From Actinomadura fibrosa (GTDB lineage: Bacteria; Actinomycetota; Actinomycetes; Streptosporangiales; Streptosporangiaceae): a stretch of DNA of 42,176 nt. The stretch is taken from the NCBI RefSeq assembly GCF_900659615.1, contig NZ_CAACUY010000066.1:1-42176 (forward strand), in the 5' to 3' direction. The notes under the pieces were generated by a model. That model made no database searches, was not told where the DNA came from, and saw only the letters and a program-made list of their open reading frames with translations. Both the position numbers and the translations under genes were made by a program. Of the stretch, positions 1 through 8,093 are shown one piece after another (position 1 is the stretch's first letter; each line of letters opens with the position of its first letter).

Positions 1-408
1 GATCGCCGTCCCGGCCGACGAACCGCTCGCCTGGACGCGCCCGTCCGCCCCGGACGACTCCCGTCCGCCGCGGGGCGCGCGGGCGGCCGCGGACGGGGCC
101 GCCGCCGTCCGCCGGGCGCCCCGGCCTCGGTCGCGGTTCCGGCCCGGTACGCGTCCGCCTCCGACCCGGCCTGAGCACCTCGAACGCCTCCCACCTGCGG
201 ATATCGGCGGCGCCCCCGCGGCCGGTCCCAGGCCGTCCCGGTGCGCCGGAGAATGACACGATCAAAAACGGGAAAGCGCGCCGCGTCGAACGGCATTCGG
301 ACCGGCATGCCGATCGGCAGGGCCGGAAACCGCCGGTGAGGACGTTACTCGATTCCGCCGCATATCCCAAGTGATCGATTCGGCGAGTTGTCCGGGACGG
401 TCTTTAGC
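1..408. other. upstream stretch without an assigned gene
   Basis: No complete gene is visible. The + frame beginning at base 2 stays open to a TGA at 254-256. Its first 40 or so codons look protein-like with almost all third positions G or C, so it may be the 3' end of a gene starting outside the window. The frame beginning at base 1 also ends plausibly at a TGA near 172-174, so the reading frame is undecided. From about 256 to 408 I see only the leader of the multicopper oxidase gene. Confidence 0.25.
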
Positions 409-2376
409 ATGGCGCCCATGACCGCAGCTGACTCCGACGAGACCCGCTCGGCCAAATTGAACCGTCGCGCGCTGCTCCAGGGCGGCGCGATGGTGGGGCT
501 GAGCACTCTGGCGGCCGCCGTGCCGGCGTCCGCGTCCCCCTCGGCCACGACCAATTCGCCGACCGCGTTCGCCCCGGGATCCGGCGGGCCCGAGCCTTCG
601 CCGCCCCAACTGAAATTGACCAAGTTCGCGGATCCGCTGCGAATCCCGCCGGTACTGCGGCCGCGCCGCCACAGCGCCTATGACGAACTGACCGTGACGA
701 TGCGCACCGCCGATGTCACGCTGCACTCGGAACTGCCGCCGACGCCGATGTGGACCTATCAGGGGACCTATCCGGGGCCGACGATCGAGACGACCAGCGG
801 CCGTCCGCTCCGGGTCGCCTGGGAGAACCGGCTGTCCGGCACCATCCCGATCGACGCCTTCGACTTCTACCTGGACCCCGGCGACGCGCAGAACCCGCCC
901 AGCAACTACCCGGGCACCGCAGGCTGCCAGGAGGTGCCCGGTGTCGCCGGCCTGCCGCCGTGGGCCGCCGTCCACCTGCACGGCATGCTCACCGGCGGCG
1001 GCAACGACGGCTGGATGGAGAACCTCATCGGGCCCGGCGACGTCCAGCTCTCGGCCTATCCGAACCACCAGCCCGCGACGACGCTGTGGTACCACGACCA
1101 CACCCACCACGTGAGCCGCTACAGCGTGTACGCCGGGCTCGCGGGGCTGTTCGTCTCGCGCAACGCCGAGGAGCGCGCCCTCGACCTGCCCGACGGCAGG
1201 TACGAGGTGCCGCTGGTCCTGAGCGACCGCAACTTCGGCCTGGACGGGTCGGGCGCGCTGACCGGCCGGTCCCTGCACAAGGTCGGGGCGGTCAGCGACC
1301 TGCGGCTCGTGCGCCCGCACGCCGGCCCCTACACCCTCGTCAACGGGGTCATCTGGCCGTATCTGAACGTGGAGCCGCGCTGGTACCGGTTCCGGATCGT
1401 CAACACCTCGAACGCCCGCTACTACCGGCTGGTCCTGATGGCGGACGGGAAGCCCGTCCCGGGAGCGCTCAAGGTCATCGGGACCGACCAGGGCCTGCTC
1501 GACAAGCCGGTCCCGGTCGAGGGCGCGCTCAGCCTCATGACCGCCGAGCGGGTCGAGGTGCTCGTCGACTTCAGCGCGTTCCGCGGCACGGCGGTGAAGC
1601 TCGTCAACACGCTGCCGAACATCGCGCCGGGCGGCCGCGACACGCGCGACGACCTGCTCGAACCCGACGTCATGCAGTTCCGCGTGGCCGACCGCAGGCC
1701 GTCCGGCCGGTTCACGCTGCCCGCGGTGGTCTCGCCCACCTTCAAGCGGGTCACCCACGAGGACCTGCCGCACGACCACCCGCAGCGGTGGATCCTCCTC
1801 GCCCCTCCGCTGTTCACCGCCGGCACGCCGGGCGTCCCCGAACTGTGGGAGATGAACGAGGTCGACTCCGCCGGCATCACGTTCCCCACCGAAGGGATCG
1901 TCCAGGTCCGGGACGCGCAGGGGAACGTCAAGACGCTGCGCAGGAAGGCGATGGTCTACGACGACGGCAAGGCGTTCACCCCGGAGCACGGGAGCTGGGA
2001 GGTCTGGAACTTCCTCGCCATCCACATCGTGCCCCACCCCATGCACATCCACCTGTCGCACCTCCAGGTGCTGTCCCGCGAGGAATACGACGTCACCGGA
2101 TTCGACAGGTTCGTGCGCGGATCGACGACACCGCTCAAGTTCCTGGCCGCGACACCGACCGAGCCGTACGGGCTCGGGGACAAGGACGTGGTCCGGGTCG
2201 GGACGTCCGGGGTCGTCCAGGGCGGCCACGGCGAACTCGTCTCGGTGGCGGTCCGGTTCCCGGTCGTCGGACGCGGCGTCTACCACTGCCACCAGCTCGA
2301 ACACGAGCAGCACATGATCCGTCCGCTCGTGGTGACCCCCGCCGCGCACATGCACGCGGGCGGCCACCACCACTAG
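409..2376 (+). CDS. multicopper oxidase, phenoxazinone-synthase/CotA-like, Tat-exported
   Basis: Three-cupredoxin multicopper oxidase of 655 residues, oxidising phenolic or aminophenolic substrates with reduction of O2 to water. The N-terminus has a twin-arginine signal (NRRALLQGG followed by an Ala-rich hydrophobic stretch), so export by Tat is expected. All four copper motifs are present: HLHG (H189, H191), WYHDHTHH (H229, H231), HPMHIH (H543, H546, H548) and HCHQLEH (H626, C627, H628, H632). After H632 the usual five-residue step to the axial Met is one residue short: M636 is at +4 and Ile at +5. The C-terminus ends in a His-rich tail (HMHAGGHHH). I chose ATG 409, with GGGACGG eight bases upstream; ATG 418 is possible. 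Length and motifs fit the phenoxazinone synthase branch, which suits a neighbouring halogenase, but the substrate cannot be read from sequence. Confidence 0.9.
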   Translation: MAPMTAADSDETRSAKLNRRALLQGGAMVGLSTLAAAVPASASPSATTNSPTAFAPGSGGPEPSPPQLKLTKFADPLRIPPVLRPRRHSAYDELTVTMRTADVTLHSELPPTPMWTYQGTYPGPTIETTSGRPLRVAWENRLSGTIPIDAFDFYLDPGDAQNPPSNYPGTAGCQEVPGVAGLPPWAAVHLHGMLTGGGNDGWMENLIGPGDVQLSAYPNHQPATTLWYHDHTHHVSRYSVYAGLAGLFVSRNAEERALDLPDGRYEVPLVLSDRNFGLDGSGALTGRSLHKVGAVSDLRLVRPHAGPYTLVNGVIWPYLNVEPRWYRFRIVNTSNARYYRLVLMADGKPVPGALKVIGTDQGLLDKPVPVEGALSLMTAERVEVLVDFSAFRGTAVKLVNTLPNIAPGGRDTRDDLLEPDVMQFRVADRRPSGRFTLPAVVSPTFKRVTHEDLPHDHPQRWILLAPPLFTAGTPGVPELWEMNEVDSAGITFPTEGIVQVRDAQGNVKTLRRKAMVYDDGKAFTPEHGSWEVWNFLAIHIVPHPMHIHLSHLQVLSREEYDVTGFDRFVRGSTTPLKFLAATPTEPYGLGDKDVVRVGTSGVVQGGHGELVSVAVRFPVVGRGVYHCHQLEHEQHMIRPLVVTPAAHMHAGGHHH

Positions 2377-2429
2377 CCCGGCACCCGCGGCCGGGCCGGC
2401 ACCCCGCGGCCGGGCCCGGACCGGTGGGG
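2377..2429. repeat. short tandem GC-rich repeat between convergent genes
   Basis: A unit of about 19-20 bases (CCGGCACCC(C)GCGGCCGGGC) occurs twice head to tail at about 2378-2416. Each copy is itself partly self-complementary (GGCC/CCGG), so the region can fold. It sits between the convergent multicopper oxidase and HesB-like genes and may work as a bidirectional terminator. There is no T-tract. Confidence 0.4.
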
Positions 2430-2738
2430 CTACCCCGCGGTTCCCGGCTCGGCGCCGTCCGGCGCACCCGTGATCCGGAAGATCACGTCGTCGTCCTCGG
2501 CGATCTCCGCGTTGAGGGCCCGGCCGCCGAGCATCGCGGCGACCTTGGTCTGGAGGAACACCCGCACGCCGTCGGTCTCGATGACCTGGTCCCCCGCGTC
2601 CGGCCCGGGCGTGATGGACAGTTCGAGGCCGCCGGCGGAGTCGTGGTGGACGATGCGGAGGCCGGAGTCCTCCGGGACCCCCGGCCTGGTCGTCAGGATG
2701 CGGATGGCCTCGACGGCGGTGCCGGTCAAAGTGAGCAC
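2430..2738 (-). CDS. HesB/IscA-like Fe-S biogenesis fold protein lacking cysteines
   Basis: 102 residues with the HesB/IscA fold pattern: an N-terminal LTLTGTAVEAIRIL helix, a central GLRIVHHDSAGGLELSI strand region and a C-terminal hydrophobic DDDVIFRI strand. True A-type scaffold proteins carry three conserved Cys (one plus a C-terminal CxC); this protein has none, so it probably cannot bind an Fe-S cluster in the usual way. This Cys-free subgroup is common in actinobacteria, where it is sometimes annotated as adhesin. The GTG start at 2738 has AGGAG about seven bases upstream, which fixes it. It is a single gene, convergent with the multicopper oxidase. Function unknown. Confidence 0.7.
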   Translation of the reverse strand: MLTLTGTAVEAIRILTTRPGVPEDSGLRIVHHDSAGGLELSITPGPDAGDQVIETDGVRVFLQTKVAAMLGGRALNAEIAEDDDVIFRITGAPDGAEPGTAG

Positions 2739-2925
2739 GGTCGAACTCCTAGGTCGGCGGGCGAGCCCCAGTGAAGCACGCGGAAGCGTTCAACCGAAAA
2801 GACCGCCGCCGCCTGACGGCGCTCTACACTCGCTTTCCCAACGGCGTTCAACCGAGGAAACACGCAGTCGAACACCCCCGCTCGAATCGGTACCAGGGCA
2901 CATATCCGAACGGTCGGCGACCGCG

Positions 2926-2954
2926 TTGACTTTCGGCCGGGCGATTCTTGATCC
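2926..2954 (+). promoter_or_regulatory. candidate promoter for the halogenase-type gene
   Basis: TTGACT at 2926-2931 is followed after 17 bases by TGATCC (2949-2954). The -35 is good and the -10 weak. It lies about 75 bases upstream of the GTG start at 3030, in the otherwise empty 2739-3029 gap. Confidence 0.3.
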
Positions 2955-3029
2955 TGGCGTCCAGTCGGGAAATGCACGCGCAGGCCGTCGTCCTGTGCCC
3001 CGCGGCTTCGAGCGCTGAAGGAGCGATCC

Positions 3030-4397
3030 GTGACCGAGAATCGCAACGCCGCCTATGACGCGATCGTGATCGGCGGAGGCCCCAGCGGGTCCTCCTACGC
3101 CATCACCCTGGCCCGCAAGGGCCACTCGGTACTCGTGCTGGAGCGGGAGCAGATGCCGCGCTTCCACATCGGCGAGTCGCTGCTGACCTACACCGCGGAC
3201 GTGCTGGAGCAGCTCGGGCTGCTCGACCGGGTGGCCGAGAGCGGCTTCGTCGTCAAGCGCGGGATCGAGCTCACCGGGACCGAGGGCACGTTCCGGCGCC
3301 TCGACCTGGGCAGGGTCGGCGAAGGGCGGCGCGGCTACACCTACCACGTGGAGCGGGCCCACTTCGACAAGATCCTCCTCGACGCCGCCGCGGAGACGCC
3401 GGGCGTGACCGTCCTCCAGAAGGCCCGGGTCAGGAAGCTGCACTTCTCCGGCGAGCGGATCTCCGGCGTCCGGTACGAGCAGGACGGCGAGGAGCACGAC
3501 GTCACCGCGAGCTTCGTCATCGACGCGAGCGGCCGGACGGGCGTGATCGCCCGCGGGCTCGACCTGCGCAGGACCGACAACGACCTCAGGATGGCGGCGA
3601 TCTTCCGGCACTACGGCGGCCTCGACGAGCGCAACAACCCGGCCACCGAGGGCGACATCCAGCTCGGCCTGTACGAGGACGGCTGGTTCTGGGCCATCCC
3701 GATCCGGCCCGACGTCATCAGCATCGGCTGCCTGGCCCCGGCGGAGGTCCTGCGGGCGTCGGTGCCCGAGAAGGTCTTCGACGAGAACCTGGAGCGGATC
3801 CCCCGGATCGCCCAGCGCCTCAAGGGCACGACGGTGGTCCGCGACATCGGCGGCGAGAACAACTTCGAGTACCACTGCGACACCCTCGCCGGGCCCGGCT
3901 ACTTCATCGTCGGCGACGCCGGCTGCTTCACCGACCCGGTGTTCTCCGGCGGCGTGCTGCTCGCCCTCACGACCGGGCGGCGGGCGGCCGAGGAGACCGC
4001 GCGGGTGCTGGACGGCGAGGCCGAGGAGAAGGACGTCGCGCTGCGCTACCAGAACTTCTTCAAGACCGGCTACGAGACGTACTACCGGCTCATCCGCGCC
4101 GTCTACGACAACCGGTACGTCTCCGAGGGCCGCGAGCTCCGGGTGACGCCGCAGTCGGGCGAGCGGCGCCTCGCCGGCGCGGGCTGGTGGGGGATCCAGG
4201 AGAGGCTCCAGGCCACGTCCGGCGGGCCCTTCGACACCAAGGAGTCGATCGAGCACTTCTGGCTCGTCCGGGCCCTGAACGGCGACTTCTGGTCGGGCGA
4301 GAACCGGTTCTTCCAGCGGCTGCGCGAGGAGAAGGCGTGGCGCCTGTTCGACGACTTCGACCCGATCTACGAGTGCCCCGTCCACCCCGGTAGCTGA
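3030..4397 (+). CDS. FAD-dependent halogenase-type flavoprotein
   Basis: 455-residue flavoprotein of the tryptophan/phenol halogenase superfamily. It has the FAD-binding GGGPSG at residues 15-20, GES at 48-50 (HIGESLL, as in phenolic halogenases), a Lys in GFVVKRG (K76) where halogenases place the catalytic lysine, the diagnostic WxWxIP motif as WFWAIP (219-224), and DPVFSGGVLLAL near 300. FADH2, O2 and halide would form HOCl that passes to the Lys. Some proteins with these motifs act as oxygenases or reductases, so halogenation is inferred. GTG 3030 is preceded by AAGGAG at spacing 6. It is monocistronic, ending in a strong hairpin. Neighbouring genes (multicopper oxidase, exporter, methyltransferase) suggest specialised metabolism, but there is no flavin reductase or scaffold enzyme here. 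Confidence 0.8.
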   Translation: MTENRNAAYDAIVIGGGPSGSSYAITLARKGHSVLVLEREQMPRFHIGESLLTYTADVLEQLGLLDRVAESGFVVKRGIELTGTEGTFRRLDLGRVGEGRRGYTYHVERAHFDKILLDAAAETPGVTVLQKARVRKLHFSGERISGVRYEQDGEEHDVTASFVIDASGRTGVIARGLDLRRTDNDLRMAAIFRHYGGLDERNNPATEGDIQLGLYEDGWFWAIPIRPDVISIGCLAPAEVLRASVPEKVFDENLERIPRIAQRLKGTTVVRDIGGENNFEYHCDTLAGPGYFIVGDAGCFTDPVFSGGVLLALTTGRRAAEETARVLDGEAEEKDVALRYQNFFKTGYETYYRLIRAVYDNRYVSEGRELRVTPQSGERRLAGAGWWGIQERLQATSGGPFDTKESIEHFWLVRALNGDFWSGENRFFQRLREEKAWRLFDDFDPIYECPVHPGS

Positions 4398-4406
4398 CCG
4401 GCGCGC

Positions 4407-4438
4407 GACCGCACGGCCCCCCGAGGCGCCGTGCGGTC
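4407..4438 (+). terminator. hairpin terminator after the halogenase-type gene
   Basis: An 11-bp perfect inverted repeat (GACCGCACGGC, 4407-4417, pairing with 4428-4438) with a 10-base loop lies 10 bases past the stop codon. It has no T-tract, as is usual for high-GC actinomycete terminators. It can serve both convergent genes. Confidence 0.65.
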
Positions 4439-4513
4439 CGCGCGGTCGATGCGGCCCGCACGGTGCACGGTCACGGTCGTGCAGCCGTGCGGGACGCGGG
4501 CGGTCGCGGCGGG

Positions 4514-5989
4514 TCAGGCGCGCGGGACCGGTTCGGGGACTGGGTCCGTGCGGGGCGCGTCCTGGGCCTCGCCGCGGCTGTTCGCGGCGCGGAGCGCGAC
4601 GACCGCGGCGGCCACCAGGAACAGGCTGCTGACCAGCAGCGCGCGGGAGAAGCCCGAGGTGAGCGCCGCGGGCGCGGGGGTCCGCCGGGCGAGGAGGTCC
4701 TCCGTCCGGGACGTCGCCACCGCGGAGAAGATCGCGAGGCCCAGCGCCCCGCCGATCTGCTGCGAGGCGTTGAGCAGCGCCGCGGCGAGCCCGGCCTGGT
4801 CCGGCGGGACGTTGGCGTTGGCGGCGGTGGTGACCGCCACGAACGCGAAGCCGAGCCCGAACGAGGTCACCATCAGGCCGGGGAGCAGGTCGGTCAGGTA
4901 GTGGCCGTCCACGGGGATGCGCGACAGCCAGTAGATGCCGCCGGCGGCGAGCAGCAGCCCGGCGACCAGCACCGGCCGCGTCCCGATCCGCGGCACGAGC
5001 TGGGCGGTGGCGCCCGCGGCGACGCCGACGCCGACGCACAGGGGCAGGTAGGCCGAACCCGTCTGCATCGGCGAGTAGCCGAGGACGTTCTCCATGTAGA
5101 GGCTGAGGAAGAAGAACATCGACAGGAACCCCGCGACGGCGACGAGCTGGGTGACGTCCGCCGCGCCGAGCCCCCGGATCCGGAAGATCGACAGCGGCAG
5201 CAGCGGGTCGCGGCCGCGCCACTCGTTCAGCACGAACAGGGCCAGGACGGCCGCGGCGCCCGCGAGCCCGCCGACCGTCCGGGCCGCGTCCCAGCCGACG
5301 TCCGGCGCCTTCACCAGCGTGTAGACGAGCAGCAGCATCCCGCCGGTGACGAGCACGGTGCCGAGGACGTCGAAGTCCGCGAGCCGCGCCGGCCGCCGGT
5401 CGCCCTCGACCAGCGCGAACAGCCCGGCGAGGACGATCACGCAGACGGGGACGTTGACGAGCATGACCCAGCGCCAGCCGGGCCCGTCGGTCAGCAGCCC
5501 GCCGAGCAGCACGCCCGCCGCGGACGCGCCGCCCGCGACGCCGCCCCACACGCCGAGGGCCTTGCCGCGGTCGCCGCCCTCCCTGAACGTCGTCGTCAGG
5601 ATGGACAGCGCGCCCGGCAGCATCAGCGCCGCCCCGGCGCCCTGCGCGAGCCGCGCGCCGACCAGCACCTCCGAGGTTCCGGCGAGCCCGCCCGTGACGG
5701 ACGACAGCGAGAACAGCACCGTCCCCGCCGCGACGACGCGGCGGCGTCCGAGCAGGTCGGCGAGGCGGCCGCCGAGCAACATGAAGCCGCCGTAGGTGAG
5801 CAGGTAGCCGCTCGGCACCCACTGGAGGTCCTGGACGGTGAAGTGCAGGTCCGCGCGGATGGCGGGCAGCGCCACGTTGACGATCGAGGCGTCGATGAAG
5901 TCGAGGAAGGCGATGGCGCACAGCAAGGTCAGGGTGAGCTTGCCGCGGCCCGTCGCCAGGAAGGACGGTCCGGCGTCCTGTTCTGCCAT
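4514..5989 (-). CDS. MFS drug exporter, DHA2 (14-TM, EmrB/QacA) family
   Basis: 491-residue proton-coupled efflux pump of the inner membrane. The N-terminal helix ends in FLDFIDASIVNVALPAI, the DHA2 motif D1 signature. WVPSGYLLTYGGFMLLGGRLADLLGRRRV carries motif A, and ARLAQGAGAALMLPGALSIL carries motif C. Length fits 14 helices. ATG 5989 is chosen because GGAGG lies six to ten bases upstream; the open frame extends 27 codons further but without a ribosome binding site. It is transcribed divergently from the ECF41 sigma gene, and the shared 180-bp gap holds mirrored TGTCACA boxes, so it is a likely sigma target. The substrate may be the product of the neighbouring tailoring enzymes, or a toxic compound sensed through the sigma factor. 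Confidence 0.88.
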   Translation of the reverse strand: MAEQDAGPSFLATGRGKLTLTLLCAIAFLDFIDASIVNVALPAIRADLHFTVQDLQWVPSGYLLTYGGFMLLGGRLADLLGRRRVVAAGTVLFSLSSVTGGLAGTSEVLVGARLAQGAGAALMLPGALSILTTTFREGGDRGKALGVWGGVAGGASAAGVLLGGLLTDGPGWRWVMLVNVPVCVIVLAGLFALVEGDRRPARLADFDVLGTVLVTGGMLLLVYTLVKAPDVGWDAARTVGGLAGAAAVLALFVLNEWRGRDPLLPLSIFRIRGLGAADVTQLVAVAGFLSMFFFLSLYMENVLGYSPMQTGSAYLPLCVGVGVAAGATAQLVPRIGTRPVLVAGLLLAAGGIYWLSRIPVDGHYLTDLLPGLMVTSFGLGFAFVAVTTAANANVPPDQAGLAAALLNASQQIGGALGLAIFSAVATSRTEDLLARRTPAPAALTSGFSRALLVSSLFLVAAAVVALRAANSRGEAQDAPRTDPVPEPVPRA

Positions 5990-6061
5990 GGAGGGCCTCC
6001 GGGATCGGGCGGTGGGACTCGTGCTCGGTTGTCGCGATCCAAGAGGGCCGGGCGCCGGCGA

Positions 6062-6120
6062 GTGTGACATCGGGCGCCGCCGCTGAGGTCCACGTCACAC
6101 TTCGTCTCCCGATGTCACAC
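6062..6120. promoter_or_regulatory. divergent ECF41-type promoter boxes
   Basis: A 13-bp perfect inverted repeat: GTGTGACATCGGG at 6062-6074 and CCCGATGTCACAC at 6108-6120. Each arm contains TGTCACA, read outward toward the flanking gene (minus strand 6069-6063; plus strand 6113-6119). TGTCACA is the -35 signature reported for ECF41 sigma factors, normally with CGTC 16 bases downstream. Here the tetramers at that distance are CGCT (plus, 6136-6139) and CCTC (minus), so the -10 match is imperfect. A third half-site CGTCACA lies at 6093-6099, and GTCACACTTCG occurs as a 20-base-spaced direct repeat (6094, 6114). Confidence 0.6.
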
Positions 6121-6170
6121 TTCGGGGGCCCGCACCGCTCAGAGGGGAGAGCGCACAGGAGGTCGCGACC

Positions 6171-7073
6171 ATGCCGGACACCGCCACGGGCGTCTTCGCC
6201 GATCACCGGGAGCTGCTGTTCTCGGTGGTCTACAACATGCTCGGCAGCGTCGCCGACACCGAGGACGTCCTCCAGGACACCTGGCTCGCCTGGACGGCGC
6301 GGACCGGCGCGGAGGACGCCGAGGAGATCGCGAACCCGCGCGCCTACCTGGTGCGGATCGCGGTGAACACCGCCCTCGCCCGGCAGGCCGCCATCAGCCG
6401 CCGCCGCGAGACCTACGTCGGCCCGTGGCTGCCCGAGCCCCTCGTCGGCGGCGAACCGGGCGCGGACGGGGCGGCGGAGCGCACCGAGGCCGTCTCCCTG
6501 GCGCTGCTGGTCGTCCTGGAGACGCTGACGCCGCTGGAGCGCGCGGTGTTCGTCCTGCACGAGGTGTTCGGCTACGCCCACACCGAGATCGCGGGGATCC
6601 TCGACCGCAGCCCGTCCGCCGTGCGGCAGCTCGCCCACCGCGCCCGCGAGCACGTCCACGCCCGCCGTCCCCGCTACCGGGTGGACCCCCGCGTCCAGCG
6701 GCAGGTGACCGAGCGGTTCCTGAAGGCCGCCATCGGCGGGGACGTGCAGGGCCTGCTGGAACTCCTCGCCCCCGACGTCACCCTCTGGACGGACGGCGGC
6801 GGCAAGGCGCGCTCGGCGGCGCTCCGCCCGATCAGCGGCCGCGACAAGGTCGCCCGCACGATCGCCCGGACCAGCCAGGGGTCCGACGCCGTGATCCGCT
6901 ACCGCAGCGTCAACGGCGACCCGTCCGCGGTCCTGTTCGACGGCGACGACGCCCCGTTCGGCGTCATGGTCCTCGACCTCGCCCCCGAGGGGGACAGGAT
7001 CACCGGCGTCTACGCGGTCACCAACCCCGACAAGCTCGGCCACATCGGCGGCCACGGCACCGAACGGGGGTGA
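6171..7073 (+). CDS. ECF41-family RNA polymerase sigma factor with SnoaL-like C-terminal domain (SigJ-like)
   Basis: 300 residues. Sigma region 2 (residues 8-70, YNMLGSVADTEDVLQDTWLAW), then a linker, then region 4 (about 105-165, with the YAHTEIAGILDRSPSAVRQLAHRAR helix-turn-helix), then a SnoaL-like NTF2 domain. The three ECF41 signatures are all visible: WLPEP (86-90), DGGGK (208-212) and NPDKL (285-289). In this family the fused C-terminal domain replaces an anti-sigma factor and controls activity. ATG 6171 has AGGAGG at good spacing. ECF41 genes often sit beside an oxidoreductase or carboxymuconolactone decarboxylase gene; here the divergent partner is an MFS exporter instead. Convergent with the methyltransferase gene (6-bp gap). 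Confidence 0.93.
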   Translation: MPDTATGVFADHRELLFSVVYNMLGSVADTEDVLQDTWLAWTARTGAEDAEEIANPRAYLVRIAVNTALARQAAISRRRETYVGPWLPEPLVGGEPGADGAAERTEAVSLALLVVLETLTPLERAVFVLHEVFGYAHTEIAGILDRSPSAVRQLAHRAREHVHARRPRYRVDPRVQRQVTERFLKAAIGGDVQGLLELLAPDVTLWTDGGGKARSAALRPISGRDKVARTIARTSQGSDAVIRYRSVNGDPSAVLFDGDDAPFGVMVLDLAPEGDRITGVYAVTNPDKLGHIGGHGTERG

Positions 7074-7079
7074 GACGGC

Positions 7080-7829
7080 TCACGCGCCGCGGACGCCGAC
7101 GAACAGGCCCCGCCCGGTGAGGCCGCCCTCGCGGTACTCGGCGGGGCAGCCGGCGTCGGCGAACGCGGCGTGGTACTCGTCCCTGCCGAACAGGGTGAGC
7201 AGGTGGACGTGGGTGAACTCCCGGATCCCGTCCGAGCCGCCGACCAGGTAGCGGGCCTCCAGCCGGGACACGCGGCCCTCGCGGGTGGTGTGCGAGACGC
7301 GGGCGACCGCGCGCCCGTCGACCTGCCCGGCGTCCGCCGCGAGGTAGCCGTCGATGAACCGCTCGGGGAACCACCAGGGCTCCACGACGAGGACGCCGCC
7401 GGGGTCCAGGTGCCGGGCCATCGCGGCGATCGCGGCGCGCATCTCGGCCGCGTCGGCCAGATAGGCGATGGCGTTGAACATGCAGGTCACGGCCGAGAAC
7501 GTGCGGCCGAGCGCGAAGTCGCGCATGTCCCCGGCGTGCACCGTCACGCCGGGCAGCCGGCGCGCGGCCACGGCGCGCATCGGCGCGGCGATCTCCAGGC
7601 CCTCGACGTGCTCCATCGACCGCGCGAACGTCTCCAGGTGCGCGCCGGTGCCGCACGCGACGTCCAGGAGGGACGTCGCCCAGGGCGCCTCCGCGCGGAT
7701 CAGCCGGACCAGCTCCTCGGCCTCGGCGGCCCAGTCCTTGCCGCGGATCCGGTACATGTCCTCGTAGACCTCGGCGAACTCCGCGGTGTACATCAGCGGC
7801 CGTCCCGCATCGGGAGAACGGTGGGGCAT
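7080..7829 (-). CDS. SAM-dependent N-methyltransferase, DesVI/TylM1-like
   Basis: 249-residue class I methyltransferase. Motif I is LLDVACGTGAHL, followed by GLEIAAPM and VHAGDMRDF, then VTCMFNAIAYL. The C-terminal half (VVEPWWFPERFIDGYL, then RLEARYLVG and LLTLFGRDEYHAAFADAGC) matches the aminosugar N,N-dimethyltransferases of macrolide pathways (DesVI, TylM1) and related small-molecule enzymes. Start chosen at ATG 7829: AGGAGG lies six bases upstream, whereas the ATG at 7835 directly abuts it. No deoxysugar genes are in the window, so the substrate is open. It faces the radical SAM gene across a 258-bp gap. Confidence 0.85.
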   Translation of the reverse strand: MPHRSPDAGRPLMYTAEFAEVYEDMYRIRGKDWAAEAEELVRLIRAEAPWATSLLDVACGTGAHLETFARSMEHVEGLEIAAPMRAVAARRLPGVTVHAGDMRDFALGRTFSAVTCMFNAIAYLADAAEMRAAIAAMARHLDPGGVLVVEPWWFPERFIDGYLAADAGQVDGRAVARVSHTTREGRVSRLEARYLVGGSDGIREFTHVHLLTLFGRDEYHAAFADAGCPAEYREGGLTGRGLFVGVRGA

Positions 7830-7994
7830 CGTCATCCTCCTGGGCGCCGGGGGCGCGCGTCCCGCGATCGGAATCCCCGTCCCCGCATTATGTCTTCGCC
7901 GCCCGCGGCCGAACAGTTCTTGAAGAAAGGCGCGCTCCGCCCCGCCGCCGCTTTATCGACAATCTGGGAGAAGACGCGGACCGGCGCCCATGGG

Positions 7995-8084
7995 ATGCTC
8001 ATCACAGGTGTCGCGCGGCACCATCACGAATTCATTCAACGTGAATTCATGGAAGACAAGAGCGAACGGAGCTTAACGGCCTAG
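7995..8084 (+). CDS. 29-residue leader or candidate precursor peptide before the radical SAM gene
   Basis: An ATG at 7995 opens 29 codons (MLITGVARHHHEFIQREFME then DKSERSLTA) ending in TAG at 8082-8084. The TAG is part of the TAGGAGG ribosome binding site of the next gene, whose ATG is at 8094, so translation of the two is probably coupled. An internal ATG at 8049 would give an 11-residue version. The peptide has no Cys, three adjacent His and an EFIQREFM pseudo-repeat that comes from a DNA repeat (GAATTCAT twice, 15 bases apart). I see no strong ribosome binding site before 7995. It may be a regulatory leader peptide, a ribosomal-peptide substrate for the radical SAM enzyme, or chance. Confidence 0.35.
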   Translation: MLITGVARHHHEFIQREFMEDKSERSLTA

Positions 8085-8093
8085 GAGGCTCTC

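Noticed and set aside
262..2373. Long open frame on the minus strand opposite the multicopper oxidase gene
   Set aside because: Its product is Arg/Asp/Val/His-rich low-complexity sequence, the usual antisense shadow in GC-rich DNA, and the + strand carries all copper motifs.
2790..7055. Very long minus-strand open frame of about 1420 codons
   Set aside because: It crosses five convincingly coding regions on both strands; its product is compositionally biased with no domain. Lack of stops is due to GC content.
8029..8051. GAATTCAT direct repeat as a regulatory site
   Set aside because: Two copies 15 bases apart lie inside the 29-codon ORF; no further copies and no dyad long enough to claim an operator.
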